DNA from: an uncultured Cellulophaga sp. | Lineage (GTDB): Bacteria; Bacteroidota; Bacteroidia; Flavobacteriales; Flavobacteriaceae | Direction of reading: 5' to 3' | Length of the DNA stretch: 64,000 nucleotides | Assembly: GCA_947496695.1 (NCBI GenBank) | Contig: CANMEI010000008.1 | Coordinates: 1 to 64,000, forward strand | Shown here: piece by piece, positions 46,300 to 56,392 of the stretch | Numbering within the stretch: position 1 is the stretch's first letter | Layout of the letters: the number at the start of each line of letters is the position of its first letter | Made by a program: the position numbers and the translations under genes | The notes under the pieces: generated by a model | What the model was told of the DNA's origin: nothing | The model's database searches: none | What the model saw: only the letters and a program-made list of their open reading frames with translations

Positions 46300-47073
46300 T
46301 TATAAGTTAGAGTTTAAAACTCTTTGTACTTCTTCTTCAAAGAAAGATGGGTGTTCTGCTACAACATCACCTATAACAATAATACCTGGTTTCGTTTTAT
46401 CAAGATCATTCAAAACATCAGTATAACTATGTAGCATACCAGTAATACAGGTTTCGTTTTGTAAAGTTCCATTTTGAATTACAGCAAAAGGGGTTAAAGT
46501 TGTTCTATATTTTGAAACTTCTAAGGCAATTTGACTAAACTTTCTAACTCCCATTAATATTACCATAGTCGCTGATGATTGCGCAGCTAATTGTAAATCA
46601 TCAGAAAAAGAACCATCTTTTTTTGTTGCAGTCATTACCCAAAAACTACTGCTAATACCTCTACGAGTAACAGGTATTCCTTGACTTGAAGGAACCGATA
46701 TAGCGCTAGTAACACCAGGAACTACAGTAACTGGTATTCCAAAAGATTCAACGTATTCAATTTCCTCACTTGCTCTACCAAAAACAAAAGGGTCGCCACC
46801 TTTCAAACGAACTACATGACCATAGTTATATGCCTTTTCAACTATCAGCCTATTTATATCATCTTGTGTATAAGAGTGCTCACTACACCGTTTACCTACA
46901 TATACTTTAGGTATACTTTTATCAATTTCGTTAAGTAGTTCTTCGCTAATTAATGCATCGTATAAAATAATAGATGCTTCTTGTAATACCTTAAAACCTC
47001 TAAGTGTTATAAGGTCGCTACCACCAGGTCCTGCGCCTACTAAAGTAACTTTTGGAATATTAGAACCTATCAT
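46300..47073 (-). CDS. cobA: Uroporphyrinogen-III C-methyltransferase (sirohaem branch)
   Basis: 257 residues. Motifs VTLVGAGPGGSDLITLRG at the start, VRLKGGDPFVFGRASEE and PVTRRGISS define the SUMT family. It makes precorrin-2 for sirohaem, the cofactor of NirB encoded divergently 127 bp away. No dehydrogenase/ferrochelatase partner is in the window. Confidence 0.95.
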   Translation of the reverse strand: MIGSNIPKVTLVGAGPGGSDLITLRGFKVLQEASIILYDALISEELLNEIDKSIPKVYVGKRCSEHSYTQDDINRLIVEKAYNYGHVVRLKGGDPFVFGRASEEIEYVESFGIPVTVVPGVTSAISVPSSQGIPVTRRGISSSFWVMTATKKDGSFSDDLQLAAQSSATMVILMGVRKFSQIALEVSKYRTTLTPFAVIQNGTLQNETCITGMLHSYTDVLNDLDKTKPGIIVIGDVVAEHPSFFEEEVQRVLNSNL

Positions 47074-47113
47074 AATTTTTAATTTTTGAGGCTTACAATT
47101 ATTAATATGACAA

Positions 47114-47181
47114 CAAAACTACGTATTTATTTTTATAAAAACACTTAAAATATACGTAATTATACGTAATATTGCTACGTA
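47114..47181. promoter_or_regulatory. Divergent cobA-nirB control region with TACGTA dyads
   Basis: On the cobA side, TAGTTTTG (complement of 47114-47121) is an exact -7 box under a degenerate 7-2-7 site (47120-47135). On the nirB side, TACGTAA-TT-ATACGTA (47153-47168) runs into TAATATTG (47167-47174), a -7 box with one mismatch; the ten-base unit TATACGTAAT is repeated in tandem at 47151-47170. A further TACGTA is at 47176-47181. Confidence 0.6.
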
Positions 47182-47200
47182 ATATCTAAAAACAGCACGT

Positions 47201-49717
47201 ATGAAAACTGTAATAGTTGTAGGAAACGGAATGGTAGGTTATAAATTTTGTGAAAAATTTGTAGCAAAAAAAGAGAGTAAAGCTTTTAAACTCATTGTTT
47301 TTGGTGAAGAACCAAGACCTGCTTATGATCGTGTTCACTTAAGTGAATTTTTTGAAAATCAAGATGCAAAAGCTTTAGAAATGGCTCCAGCTGAATGGTA
47401 CCAAGAAAATAATATCGATTTAATTATTGATGAACGTGTTGCCGATATTAACCGCAAAGATAAAACAATAACTACAGCTAAAAACCGTGAGTTCTCATAC
47501 GACTATTTAGTATTAGCCACAGGTTCTTCTGCTTTTGTTCCTCCTATTAAAGGTGTAGAAAAAGAAGGTGTTTTTGTTTACCGTACAATTGAAGATTTAG
47601 AAGGTATGCTAGCTTATGCTGCAAAACTTAAAGAAAGAAACCCAAAAGCTAAAGCTGCTGTACTTGGTGGTGGGTTATTAGGTTTAGAAGCTGGTAAAGC
47701 TGTTATGGATATGGGTTTAGAACCTCATATTGTTGAATTTGCGCCAAAGCTAATGCCTAGACAATTAGATTCTAGAAGTAGCCAAGTATTACAACTAAAA
47801 TTAGAATCAATAGGCTTAAATATTCACTTAAGTAAAGCTACAAACCAAATTTTAGGAGATAAAACCATTACAGGAATGGAGTTTGGTGAAGATGATGTTT
47901 TAGATGTTGAAATGCTTGTAATTTCTGCAGGAATAAGGCCTAGAGATGAATTAGGGAAGTCCTCAGGGCTAGAAACAGGTGTACGTGGTGGTATTGTTGT
48001 TGACAACAAAATGCAGACTTCCGATAAGAATATTTATGCCATTGGTGAAATAGCTTTGTATAACCAAATGATATATGGTTTAGTTGCTCCTGGTTATGAT
48101 ATGGCAGGAATAGCGGTTGATCAGATTTTAGGAGACGAAAATTCATTAATGGTTTCTTCTATTGATATGTCAACCAAACTAAAACTTATTGGGGTTGATG
48201 TAGCAAGTTTTGGTGAACCATTTATGCCTGCATCCAAAGGACACTCAATTATATATGAAGATAAAACTAAGTTTTTATATAAACGTATAAATGTAAGCCA
48301 TGATAGAAAAAAACTATTAGGTGGTATTTTAGTAGGTGATGCCTCTGACTATAGCATGTTACATCAAGTATTTTTAAACGGAATGACTATTCCTGAAGAG
48401 CCAGCCCAATTAATTTTACCAGCAACTGATGGGTCAAGTAGTTTTGGTGATGTTATGGATTTACCTGATGAAGCTCAAATATGTTCTTGTGAAAGTGTTA
48501 CCAAAGGTCAAATATGTAGTGCTATTGAAAGTGGTGAAGCAAAAGATTTAGGTGATGTTGTTTCTTGTACAAAAGCGGGTACAGGTTGTGGTGGCTGTAA
48601 ACCTATGGTAAAAGATTTAACTGAAGCAACTTTAAAATCTTTAGGTATTGAGGTGAAAGATTCTATATGTGAGCATTTTGATTATAATCGTCAAGAGCTC
48701 TTCAGCCTTATACAAGTTAAAGAATATAAAACCTTTAATGATGTGTTAGATAAACATGGTAATGGTGGTCATGGTTGCGAAATATGTAAACCAGTTATTG
48801 CATCATTAATGGCAACAATAAATGCTGATACAGCAAATAAAGAATATGCTATTCAAGATTCAAATGATCGGTTTTTAGCAAACATTCAACGTAATGGAAC
48901 ATACTCAGTAGTACCCAGAGTACCAGGAGGAGAAATTACTCCAGACAAATTAATTGCACTTGGTGAGATTGCTAAAAAATACGATTTATACACAAAAATT
49001 ACGGGTGGTGTGCGTATCGATTTATTTGGTGCTACATTAAACCAACTACCACTTGTATGGAAAGAATTAATTGATCATGGTTTTGAAAGTGGTCATGCTT
49101 ATGGAAAATCATTACGTACTGTAAAAACGTGTGTTGGTTCAACATGGTGCCGTTACGGTATGGATGAAAGTGTCACTTTTGGTATTGAACTTGAAAACCG
49201 TTATAGAGGTATTCGTGCTCCACATAAAATAAAGGGTGGTGTTTCTGGCTGTATACGTGAATGTGCTGAAGCACGTGGTAAAGATTTTGGTTTAATTGCT
49301 GTTGAAGGTGGTTGGAATTTATATGTTGGTGGTAATGGTGGTGCAACACCAAGACATGCTGAATTACTTGCCGAACAAATTGATAACGAAACGGTAATTA
49401 AATATATAGATCGTTACCTAATGTTTTATATGCGTACCGCTAAACCTTTACAACGTACTGCCGCATGGCAAGAAAGACTTGAAGGTGGAATGGATTACCT
49501 AAAAGAAGTAATTATTGAAGACAAATTAGGCATTGCAACTGATCTAGATAATGAGATGCAAACTCTCGTAAATAAGTTTGAGTGTGAGTGGACACAAGCT
49601 ATTAATAACCCTGAAATGATGAAACGATTTAATCATTTTGTAAATAGTGAAGAAGAAGATGACAATTTAGTATTTGTTCCTATGAGAGAACAAAAGATGC
49701 CTGAACCTTGGAAATAA
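47201..49717 (+). CDS. nirB: NAD(P)H-dependent nitrite reductase large subunit
   Basis: 838 residues. FAD/NAD domains (1-405: VVGNGMVGYKF, AVLGGGLLGLEAG), a BFD [2Fe-2S] domain (about 425-475), a second degenerate BFD-like segment (about 490-545), then two nitrite/sulfite reductase parts (about 555-780). The sirohaem/[4Fe-4S] Cys are in TCVGSTWCRYG and GCIRECAEA. It reduces nitrite to ammonium with NirD in the next gene. Confidence 0.96.
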   Translation: MKTVIVVGNGMVGYKFCEKFVAKKESKAFKLIVFGEEPRPAYDRVHLSEFFENQDAKALEMAPAEWYQENNIDLIIDERVADINRKDKTITTAKNREFSYDYLVLATGSSAFVPPIKGVEKEGVFVYRTIEDLEGMLAYAAKLKERNPKAKAAVLGGGLLGLEAGKAVMDMGLEPHIVEFAPKLMPRQLDSRSSQVLQLKLESIGLNIHLSKATNQILGDKTITGMEFGEDDVLDVEMLVISAGIRPRDELGKSSGLETGVRGGIVVDNKMQTSDKNIYAIGEIALYNQMIYGLVAPGYDMAGIAVDQILGDENSLMVSSIDMSTKLKLIGVDVASFGEPFMPASKGHSIIYEDKTKFLYKRINVSHDRKKLLGGILVGDASDYSMLHQVFLNGMTIPEEPAQLILPATDGSSSFGDVMDLPDEAQICSCESVTKGQICSAIESGEAKDLGDVVSCTKAGTGCGGCKPMVKDLTEATLKSLGIEVKDSICEHFDYNRQELFSLIQVKEYKTFNDVLDKHGNGGHGCEICKPVIASLMATINADTANKEYAIQDSNDRFLANIQRNGTYSVVPRVPGGEITPDKLIALGEIAKKYDLYTKITGGVRIDLFGATLNQLPLVWKELIDHGFESGHAYGKSLRTVKTCVGSTWCRYGMDESVTFGIELENRYRGIRAPHKIKGGVSGCIRECAEARGKDFGLIAVEGGWNLYVGGNGGATPRHAELLAEQIDNETVIKYIDRYLMFYMRTAKPLQRTAAWQERLEGGMDYLKEVIIEDKLGIATDLDNEMQTLVNKFECEWTQAINNPEMMKRFNHFVNSEEEDDNLVFVPMREQKMPEPWK

Positions 49718-49739
49718 TTAATAGTTAAAAACTAAAAAA

Positions 49740-50117
49740 ATGAATGCAATTTCAAATAAATACAAAACTGTAAAAATTGACGATGTAAAAATTTGGTTTA
49801 AAGCTACATCAACTAATAATTTTCCAATAAATGGAGGTGCTTGTGTAAAATACAAAGATTTACAAATTGCCGTATTTAATTTTAAAAGATTAAATAAATG
49901 GTATGCATGTCAAAACTTATCACCAGAAAAAGAAGAAATGGTACTTAGTAGAGGTATGATTGGTGATCATAAAGGAATACCTATGGTGGCATGCCCATTA
50001 CATAAAAAAACTTTCTCATTAGAAGATGGAACCAATCTAAACGGAGATTTAGAAGCTATTGCAACATATCCTGTAAAAATAGAAGATGATATTGTGTATA
50101 TTGGTTTTTCTGAATAG
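49740..50117 (+). CDS. nirD: Nitrite reductase small subunit
   Basis: 125 residues of the Rieske-fold NirD type. YACQNLSPEKEEMVLSRGMIGD and MVACPLHKKTFSL are recognisable. The first Cys-x-His pair of true Rieske proteins is missing and only CPLH remains, so like other NirD it probably carries no cluster. Follows nirB by 22 nt. Confidence 0.92.
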   Translation: MNAISNKYKTVKIDDVKIWFKATSTNNFPINGGACVKYKDLQIAVFNFKRLNKWYACQNLSPEKEEMVLSRGMIGDHKGIPMVACPLHKKTFSLEDGTNLNGDLEAIATYPVKIEDDIVYIGFSE

Positions 50118-50141
50118 CTTTGGAAAAAACCAAGGTATCAT

Positions 50142-50732
50142 ATGGTAACATCAGATAAATTAGAAAAGGCATTTGAACTTTTTGATAAAGCAAATAAACA
50201 AGACCCAAATAAAGAAATATATAATGGGAAAAGCTATGCTAAAGAAGTACTGTATGCTATTAGAATGAGTAATAAGTTAATTGAATTTGCTCCTGATGCT
50301 TCTGAAGCTTTACAATTAACAGCACGTTGCCAACATATTTGCAGATGGGAAATTGCTCGTGATTCATATGAAATGAATAGAGCTGGCTATCTTAAATGGA
50401 GGCAAGACCTTAAAAAATTTCATGCTAAAAAAGCAAGTGAAATTTTACAAGAAGTGGGTTACGACCAAGAAACAATTGATACTGTCGTTTTTTTACTTGA
50501 AAAAAAACAATTAAAAAAGAATGAAGAAACTCAAACTTTAGAAGATGTTATTTGCCTGGTGTTTTTAGAGTTTTACTTTGAACCATTTGCTAAAAAATAT
50601 ACTGAAGAAAAACTAATTGATATTCTTCAAAAAACATGGCGAAAAATGTCAGAAAAAGGACAACAAGCCGCTTTAAAACTTCCTTTACCTGAAAGCTCTT
50701 TAGCGCTTGTTGGAAAAGCCTTAAATGGCTAA
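50142..50732 (+). CDS. DUF4202 protein
   Basis: 196 residues, all helical, with YAKEVLYAIRMSNKLIEF, ARCQHICRWEIARDSYEMNRAGYLKWR and FLEFYFEPFAKKY, matching DUF4202. The His, Asp and Arg pattern recalls HD-like helices, but no catalytic site is defined. It lies between nirD and the nitrate-sensor kinase; the family often occurs beside nitrite genes. Confidence 0.8.
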   Translation: MVTSDKLEKAFELFDKANKQDPNKEIYNGKSYAKEVLYAIRMSNKLIEFAPDASEALQLTARCQHICRWEIARDSYEMNRAGYLKWRQDLKKFHAKKASEILQEVGYDQETIDTVVFLLEKKQLKKNEETQTLEDVICLVFLEFYFEPFAKKYTEEKLIDILQKTWRKMSEKGQQAALKLPLPESSLALVGKALNG

Positions 50733-52575
50733 AACTTCTTTTCAAGCAAAAAAATACATGAGTGAAAAAAAATTTGAGCGACCATTAGATACAACTACCT
50801 TTTTGAGAATTCAAAAATGGTACTTATTTGCTTTTGCAGCAATTGCGATAACTATTATAGTTGCTCAAATATTAATTCAATTTCATATAAACGATCAATT
50901 AGACGATTCTCGAATTATTAATGTTGCAGGTAGACAAAGAGCATACAGTCAAAAATTAGTAAAAGAAGTATTACTTTTACAGCAACAACTCTCTATTTCT
51001 GAAAAAAACGAAATAGTTTCCGATTTAAAAAACACTATACAAATCTGGAGTATTTCTCACCAAGCTTTGCAGTTTGGTAATGACTCCATGGGTTTAAAAA
51101 AGGAAGAACATAAAGACATTCTAAAACTTTTTACAAAAATTACCCCTCATCATGATGCTATGATTAATAGCGCTAATAAAATTATAGAACAAAAAAATAA
51201 TTCAACCACTTACCTTACTCCTATATTAAAAAACGAAAAAATATTTTTACAATTAATGGATACTATTGTAAATGAATACGATACAAGGAGTAAAAAAGAA
51301 CTTCAGTTTTTAAAGTATAAAGAGTTTTTATTATTCGCATTTTCATTATTGATTCTAATTCTAGAAATCATTTTTATCTTCAGACCATTATCATTTCAAA
51401 TAAAAAGAACAATTACTAAGTTGATGAAAAGTCAACTAGAATCTAATAACAACACTGAAAAAATTCAACAGCTTTATCAAGAAAAAGAAAAATCGTTACA
51501 AGAGCTTCAAGAATTAAACTTTGTTATTGACAATGCTGCATTATTTGCTAGTGCTAAAAATGATGGTAGCATTGTTTTTATAAGTAAAAAATTTCAAGAC
51601 TTATTAGGTGTTACTACTCAAGACTTAACAAAGCCTTTATCTGAGGTTTTAACCACAAATGAAGGACAACAACAATATTTAAAAGAAATATTAAAAAATA
51701 ATAGAAAAAGTATCCGTACCGAAGAAATTAAAATTAATAATGAAAAAGGCCAAGGTATTTGGTTAGATATTTCTATTATACCACTACACCAATCTAGTAA
51801 AAAACAAAGTGTGTTAATTTTATGTTCTGACATTACTGAACGTATTGAAAACCAAGCAAAAGTAGAGCAACTAAAACAGCAAAATTTTGAAGATAAAATG
51901 CTTCAAAAAAAATTACAAGCTAGCCAAATAGTAGAAGGACAAGAAGAAGAGCGTAAACGTATTGCAAAAGATATTCATGATGGAATTGGTCAAATGTTAA
52001 CCGCTTTAAAATTCAATATAGAATCTATTAATATAGAAAACACAGCTAAAACTGCTGAGAAAATAGCATATTTAAAAACATTATGTTCTGACTTAATAAA
52101 AGGGGTACGTACTGCCACTTTTAACCTTACTCCTCCTGAATTAAAAGATCATGGAATTATTCCGGCTCTACAAAAAATGACCATTGAGCTAACAAAACTT
52201 ACTGGAAAAAATATCTTATTTGAAAATAAAGCAGAAGAAAACATACGTTTTGATTCGTTAGCAGAAACCAATATTTACAGAGTTACACAAGAAGCTATTA
52301 ATAACTCAATAAAATATGCCGAATCAAATTACATACTTTTAACTATTAATTATGTTGATGGCTTATTGAGTGTTAAGATTGATGATGATGGCAAAGGATT
52401 TGATTATCGCACTATTGACAAACCACCTAAAAATAATAGTGATGGTGGTATGGGTTTATTTTATATGAAAGAACGTATTAGCTATATTAATGGACGATTA
52501 TTTATAAATACTAAACCAGGAGAAGGTACAAGAGTTACAATTAATTATAAGACTAACACAGCAAATGAAAATTAG
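50725..52575 (+). CDS. NarX-like nitrate sensor histidine kinase
   Basis: 616 residues. Helix 1 (about 33-52), a periplasmic PilJ/type-IV-pili-like domain with INVAGRQRAYSQ (65-76) that resembles the nitrate-binding P-box of NarX, helix 2 (about 200-220), a PAS domain (about 250-375), HisKA_3 with KDIHDG (His418) and HATPase. It overlaps DUF4202 by 8 nt; a start at 50758 is also possible. Probable partner of the NarL-like regulator at 37233-37904. Confidence 0.85.
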   Translation: MAKTSFQAKKYMSEKKFERPLDTTTFLRIQKWYLFAFAAIAITIIVAQILIQFHINDQLDDSRIINVAGRQRAYSQKLVKEVLLLQQQLSISEKNEIVSDLKNTIQIWSISHQALQFGNDSMGLKKEEHKDILKLFTKITPHHDAMINSANKIIEQKNNSTTYLTPILKNEKIFLQLMDTIVNEYDTRSKKELQFLKYKEFLLFAFSLLILILEIIFIFRPLSFQIKRTITKLMKSQLESNNNTEKIQQLYQEKEKSLQELQELNFVIDNAALFASAKNDGSIVFISKKFQDLLGVTTQDLTKPLSEVLTTNEGQQQYLKEILKNNRKSIRTEEIKINNEKGQGIWLDISIIPLHQSSKKQSVLILCSDITERIENQAKVEQLKQQNFEDKMLQKKLQASQIVEGQEEERKRIAKDIHDGIGQMLTALKFNIESINIENTAKTAEKIAYLKTLCSDLIKGVRTATFNLTPPELKDHGIIPALQKMTIELTKLTGKNILFENKAEENIRFDSLAETNIYRVTQEAINNSIKYAESNYILLTINYVDGLLSVKIDDDGKGFDYRTIDKPPKNNSDGGMGLFYMKERISYINGRLFINTKPGEGTRVTINYKTNTANEN

Positions 52576-52927
52576 AATTAAAGGCAATACAATACGCTAT
52601 AGACTTACCAAAAGCGAAGTAGAAAAATTTTGTGAAACAGGATATTTTAAAGAACAAACAGAATTTGAAACAACGCTATTTTCTTATGAGCTAAAAGCTA
52701 GAAAAGAAATAGATAAGCTTGAAGCTGATTTTGATAATAACACTGTTACAGTTTATTTTCCTGAAGCAGATAGTATAGAATGGGCTACAAATAATATAGT
52801 AGGTTTTAATTCTATTTATAAAACCAAAACCGGTAAAGAATTATCTATTCTTATAGAAAAAGATTTTGTTTGCATGGATGAAACTGTAGAAGATCAAACT
52901 GATAATTACCCAAACCCAAAAGCATAA
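52565..52927 (+). CDS. DUF7009 protein
   Basis: 120 residues starting MKIRIKGNTIRYRLTKSEVE, a conserved pattern of DUF7009, with a C-terminal VCMDE segment. It overlaps the kinase gene by 11 nt and ends the nirB operon. Function unknown; it is conserved in nitrate operons by my recollection of the pattern, which I cannot check here. Confidence 0.75.
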   Translation: MKIRIKGNTIRYRLTKSEVEKFCETGYFKEQTEFETTLFSYELKARKEIDKLEADFDNNTVTVYFPEADSIEWATNNIVGFNSIYKTKTGKELSILIEKDFVCMDETVEDQTDNYPNPKA

Positions 52928-52985
52928 TTATTTTAGAATTTAAAAAAATAATATAAAACTTAGTAGTAAATAAAAATAGATAATA

Positions 52986-53762
52986 CTAAGTATAATCTTG
53001 ATTATAGATTTTAACTAATAAATCATATAATTCAGGATGCTTCACTTTGAACTTTTCAGGTTGCTTAAAAAAATATTCACTTACAACACTTAAAAATTCT
53101 ATTTGACTTGTAGCTCCATATGGGTTTATATCAGAATTTTTCTCTTTTATTTTTTCAATTTCTTGATGCATTGCATTTAACCAAGGAATAACAAATTGAT
53201 GTTGCATTATACTCTCCGGAAGTCCATCAACAGCGCCATCAGCTTTATCTATTAAATGAACAAATTCATGTATCCCTACATTATTTTTCCCATTCTTAAG
53301 TTTAAACCCTGCTCGTAAAGCTGGTAATGATAAAATCATTAATCTATTCATATTACCTGAACCAACTTTACCTAAAATATTTCGCTTTTCACCTTCCGTT
53401 TGGTGATCTTCATTAAAAGAATCTTTATATAGTAACACTTCGTTAATATTTCTATATCGCAATTCAGGAAAACCAAATAGTGGAATTACCGCACTAGATG
53501 CTACCAATAATCTGTCTGAATCATCAATCTCTACTTTAACACCCGTAATGGTTACTGAGTTTAAAAAATAAAGAACATCGGATTCAAACTTTAATTTGCT
53601 TTCATCATCTAACACTTCATAAAATTGCACCTTATCTTTTAATATTTTTCTCCATGTATCCTTAAATATTTTAATTTTTGGAGTTTTTTTCTTCAACCAA
53701 ATTAGCCATATCCAAAACGAAAAAAAAAACAAAGGCAATAACCACCCAACCAAGTATAACAT
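52986..53762 (-). CDS. mtfA: MtfA-like zinc peptidase
   Basis: 258 residues with one N-terminal membrane helix (2-22) and the zinc motif HEFVHLID (about 170) plus a downstream Glu, as in MtfA of E. coli (an M90 peptidase). It shares one base with the glucosidase stop (TAATG), so the two are translationally coupled. The substrate is unknown. Confidence 0.85.
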   Translation of the reverse strand: MLYLVGWLLPLFFFSFWIWLIWLKKKTPKIKIFKDTWRKILKDKVQFYEVLDDESKLKFESDVLYFLNSVTITGVKVEIDDSDRLLVASSAVIPLFGFPELRYRNINEVLLYKDSFNEDHQTEGEKRNILGKVGSGNMNRLMILSLPALRAGFKLKNGKNNVGIHEFVHLIDKADGAVDGLPESIMQHQFVIPWLNAMHQEIEKIKEKNSDINPYGATSQIEFLSVVSEYFFKQPEKFKVKHPELYDLLVKIYNQDYT

Positions 53763-56392
53763 TAATTAATTTCATTTATTAAATTGGCAACTAATGATGT
53801 CCAACCGGTTTGGTGTGATGCTCCAACACCACGTCCATTATCCGCATGAAAATATTCATAAAACAAGATAAGATCTTTAAAGTGTTCACGATTATAAATG
53901 TCTTTATGTAATGCATGAACTACTCTTTCTCCATTTTTATCCGTCTCAAAAATAGATATCAGTCGTTTACTTAACTCAATACTTATTTTATTTAATGAGA
54001 GTTGGTTTTTACTACCCGTTGGATATTCAAATTTTTCTGTTTCTCCATAGTATGAAGAGTGCTCTTTTATAGCTTGTATAAACAAATAATTCATTGGAAA
54101 CCAAACTGGTCCTCTCCAGTTAGAATTACCTCCAAATAAAGATGTTGAAGATTCACTAGGTTCAAAATTAATACTATAATTCACACCATTAATATCAATA
54201 TGATAAGGAGTCTCATGTGCTTTTGATAATGAACGAATACCATAAGGGCTTAAAAACTCATTTTCATCAAGCAACACCTTTACTAAAATATCCATACGCT
54301 CTTTAGGAACTAATGAAAGTAATAAATCTTCACCTTCAGCATACTCTTGAATAATAGGGTATTTTAAAGTTTTCATTCTATGATTTTTAAACCATTGCAC
54401 ACTTTCTTTAAATTTAGGAAGTTTATCCAGTGTTTCTTTTTTTATACAAAGTACTGCTGCTATTGAAAGCATGCCAGCTATTGAACGTACTCGAATTGAT
54501 CTTTCTTGACCATCCGGTAAAATTAATTTATCATAAAAGAAACCTTCTTCATCATTCCAAATACCTTTATTTTCAATACTCATTTTATTTAATGCCTCTG
54601 CAATAAATACAAAATGACCAAAATATTTGATAGCCATATCATCATAAGAATCATCTTCTATAGCCAACTCTAAGCTCATTTCGAGCATATTTAAACAATA
54701 AAGTGCCATCCAAGCTGTACCATCAACTTGTTTTAATGTTCCGCCACCAGGAACACCATGGCTACGGTCAAAAACACCAATATTATCTAAACCTAAAAAA
54801 CCACCTTCAAATACATTATTCTGGTCTGCATCTAAGCGGTTTACCCACCATGTAAAATTTAAAGCTAACTTGTTAAACATTCGTTTTAGAAAGTTATGAT
54901 CGCCTTTACCTTTTGCTTTTTTTTCTGTCTTATAAATATTTAATGTTGCCCATGCCTGTACTGGAGGGTTTACATCGCTAAAATTCCACTCATATGCTGG
55001 TATTTGACCATTTGGTGCCATGTACCACTCTTTAGTAAATAGTAAAAGTTGATGTTTTGCAAAATCAGGATCAACCAATGCCATTGTTGCACAATGAAAA
55101 GCAGAATCCCAAGCCGCGTACCAAGGGTATTCCCAAGAATCAGGCATTAACATAATATCATGGTTACGAAGTGTTTTCCAAGTATTATTACGCCCAACTA
55201 GTCTTTGTGATGAAGGTATTGATGCTTTTGCATCGCCATTAAGCCATTGCTCAACCTCGTAATTATAATATTGTTTAGACCAAAGCAAACCTGCAAAAGC
55301 TTGCTTTTGAATCATTAATTGTTCTGTATCTTTTACTGTGTTTTTATAAAACTCTTCACATTCTTCTGTTCTTTCTTTAAAAATAGTATCAAAATCACCT
55401 ATTAAAGGATTATTTAATTGACTTTTTGATAATCTAAGTTTTATAGATTTTGACTCACCCCCTTCCAATTCTAAAATATATAAAGGTGAAAATTTAGTGC
55501 CACTTTTTAACTTAGTTGCTACTTTGTAATTGTTTGTAGTAACAGCTTTATGAAATAAATCTTTTTTATACGGATTATCATTTTTACCATTAAAAACAGC
55601 TTCCATATTCGTTTCATTCTCTGTAAAGAGAAGTTCTGAAGCATTTTCAAAATATAAATTATAATTACCTACATAACAGTGATCTATACTTACATACGGC
55701 TGTTTTTGATTTGTTTTCTTTTTAATTTTTGGTTTTTCGGGCATATCACGAAAACTCCAATAATTTCTAATCCATAACGTTGGTAATAAATGAATTGGCG
55801 CTTTCTTTTTACCACGATTATTAACCGTAATTTTTACCAAAATATCTTCATTATCAGCCTTTGCATATTCTGTTTCAACATCAAAATAAGCATCATCATT
55901 AAATATACCTGTATCTAACAACTCATATTCCAATTGGTTTCTATCTCTTTTTCCATTTTCCGCAACAAGTTCAGCATAAGGAAATTTGGCATGAGGATAC
56001 TTGTATAAATGTTTCATATAAGAATGCGTAGGTGTGCATTCTAAATAATAGTAAAGCTCTTTAACATCTTCACCATGGTTACCTTGTGGCCCCGTAAGTC
56101 CAAATAAACGTTCTTTGATAATATCATCATTACCGTTCCACATGCTAACACCAAAACAGATGTTGCAATAACGGTCTGATATTCCTGCAATACCATCTTC
56201 ACCCCAACGGTAAACTCTACTACGCGCATGATCGTGCGGAAAATAGTTCCAAGCATCGCCACCAGGGCTATAATCTTCTCGAACTGTACCCCATTGACGT
56301 TCACTTAAATATGGTCCCCATTTAAGCCAGTCTTTTTTTTCAGAATAGTGTTGCTCTAATCTTTTATGTTCTTGTGTAGTATTGTTGCTCAT
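53762..56392 (-). CDS. MGH1/GH63-type glucosidase
   Basis: 876 residues. An N-terminal beta part followed by an (alpha/alpha)6 barrel with WEYPWYAAWDSAFHC, GVFDRSHGVPGG and NWRGPVWFPMNYL, typical of the GH63/MGH1 family that hydrolyses alpha-glucosides. No signal peptide, so it is probably cytosolic. Coupled to the MtfA-like gene. A 248-bp gap before it (56393-56640) shows nothing I can support. Confidence 0.8.
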   Translation of the reverse strand: MSNNTTQEHKRLEQHYSEKKDWLKWGPYLSERQWGTVREDYSPGGDAWNYFPHDHARSRVYRWGEDGIAGISDRYCNICFGVSMWNGNDDIIKERLFGLTGPQGNHGEDVKELYYYLECTPTHSYMKHLYKYPHAKFPYAELVAENGKRDRNQLEYELLDTGIFNDDAYFDVETEYAKADNEDILVKITVNNRGKKKAPIHLLPTLWIRNYWSFRDMPEKPKIKKKTNQKQPYVSIDHCYVGNYNLYFENASELLFTENETNMEAVFNGKNDNPYKKDLFHKAVTTNNYKVATKLKSGTKFSPLYILELEGGESKSIKLRLSKSQLNNPLIGDFDTIFKERTEECEEFYKNTVKDTEQLMIQKQAFAGLLWSKQYYNYEVEQWLNGDAKASIPSSQRLVGRNNTWKTLRNHDIMLMPDSWEYPWYAAWDSAFHCATMALVDPDFAKHQLLLFTKEWYMAPNGQIPAYEWNFSDVNPPVQAWATLNIYKTEKKAKGKGDHNFLKRMFNKLALNFTWWVNRLDADQNNVFEGGFLGLDNIGVFDRSHGVPGGGTLKQVDGTAWMALYCLNMLEMSLELAIEDDSYDDMAIKYFGHFVFIAEALNKMSIENKGIWNDEEGFFYDKLILPDGQERSIRVRSIAGMLSIAAVLCIKKETLDKLPKFKESVQWFKNHRMKTLKYPIIQEYAEGEDLLLSLVPKERMDILVKVLLDENEFLSPYGIRSLSKAHETPYHIDINGVNYSINFEPSESSTSLFGGNSNWRGPVWFPMNYLFIQAIKEHSSYYGETEKFEYPTGSKNQLSLNKISIELSKRLISIFETDKNGERVVHALHKDIYNREHFKDLILFYEYFHADNGRGVGASHQTGWTSLVANLINEIN

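Noticed and set aside
49740-50117. Rieske [2Fe-2S] cluster in NirD
   Set aside because: Only one of the two Cys-x-His-type ligand pairs is present.
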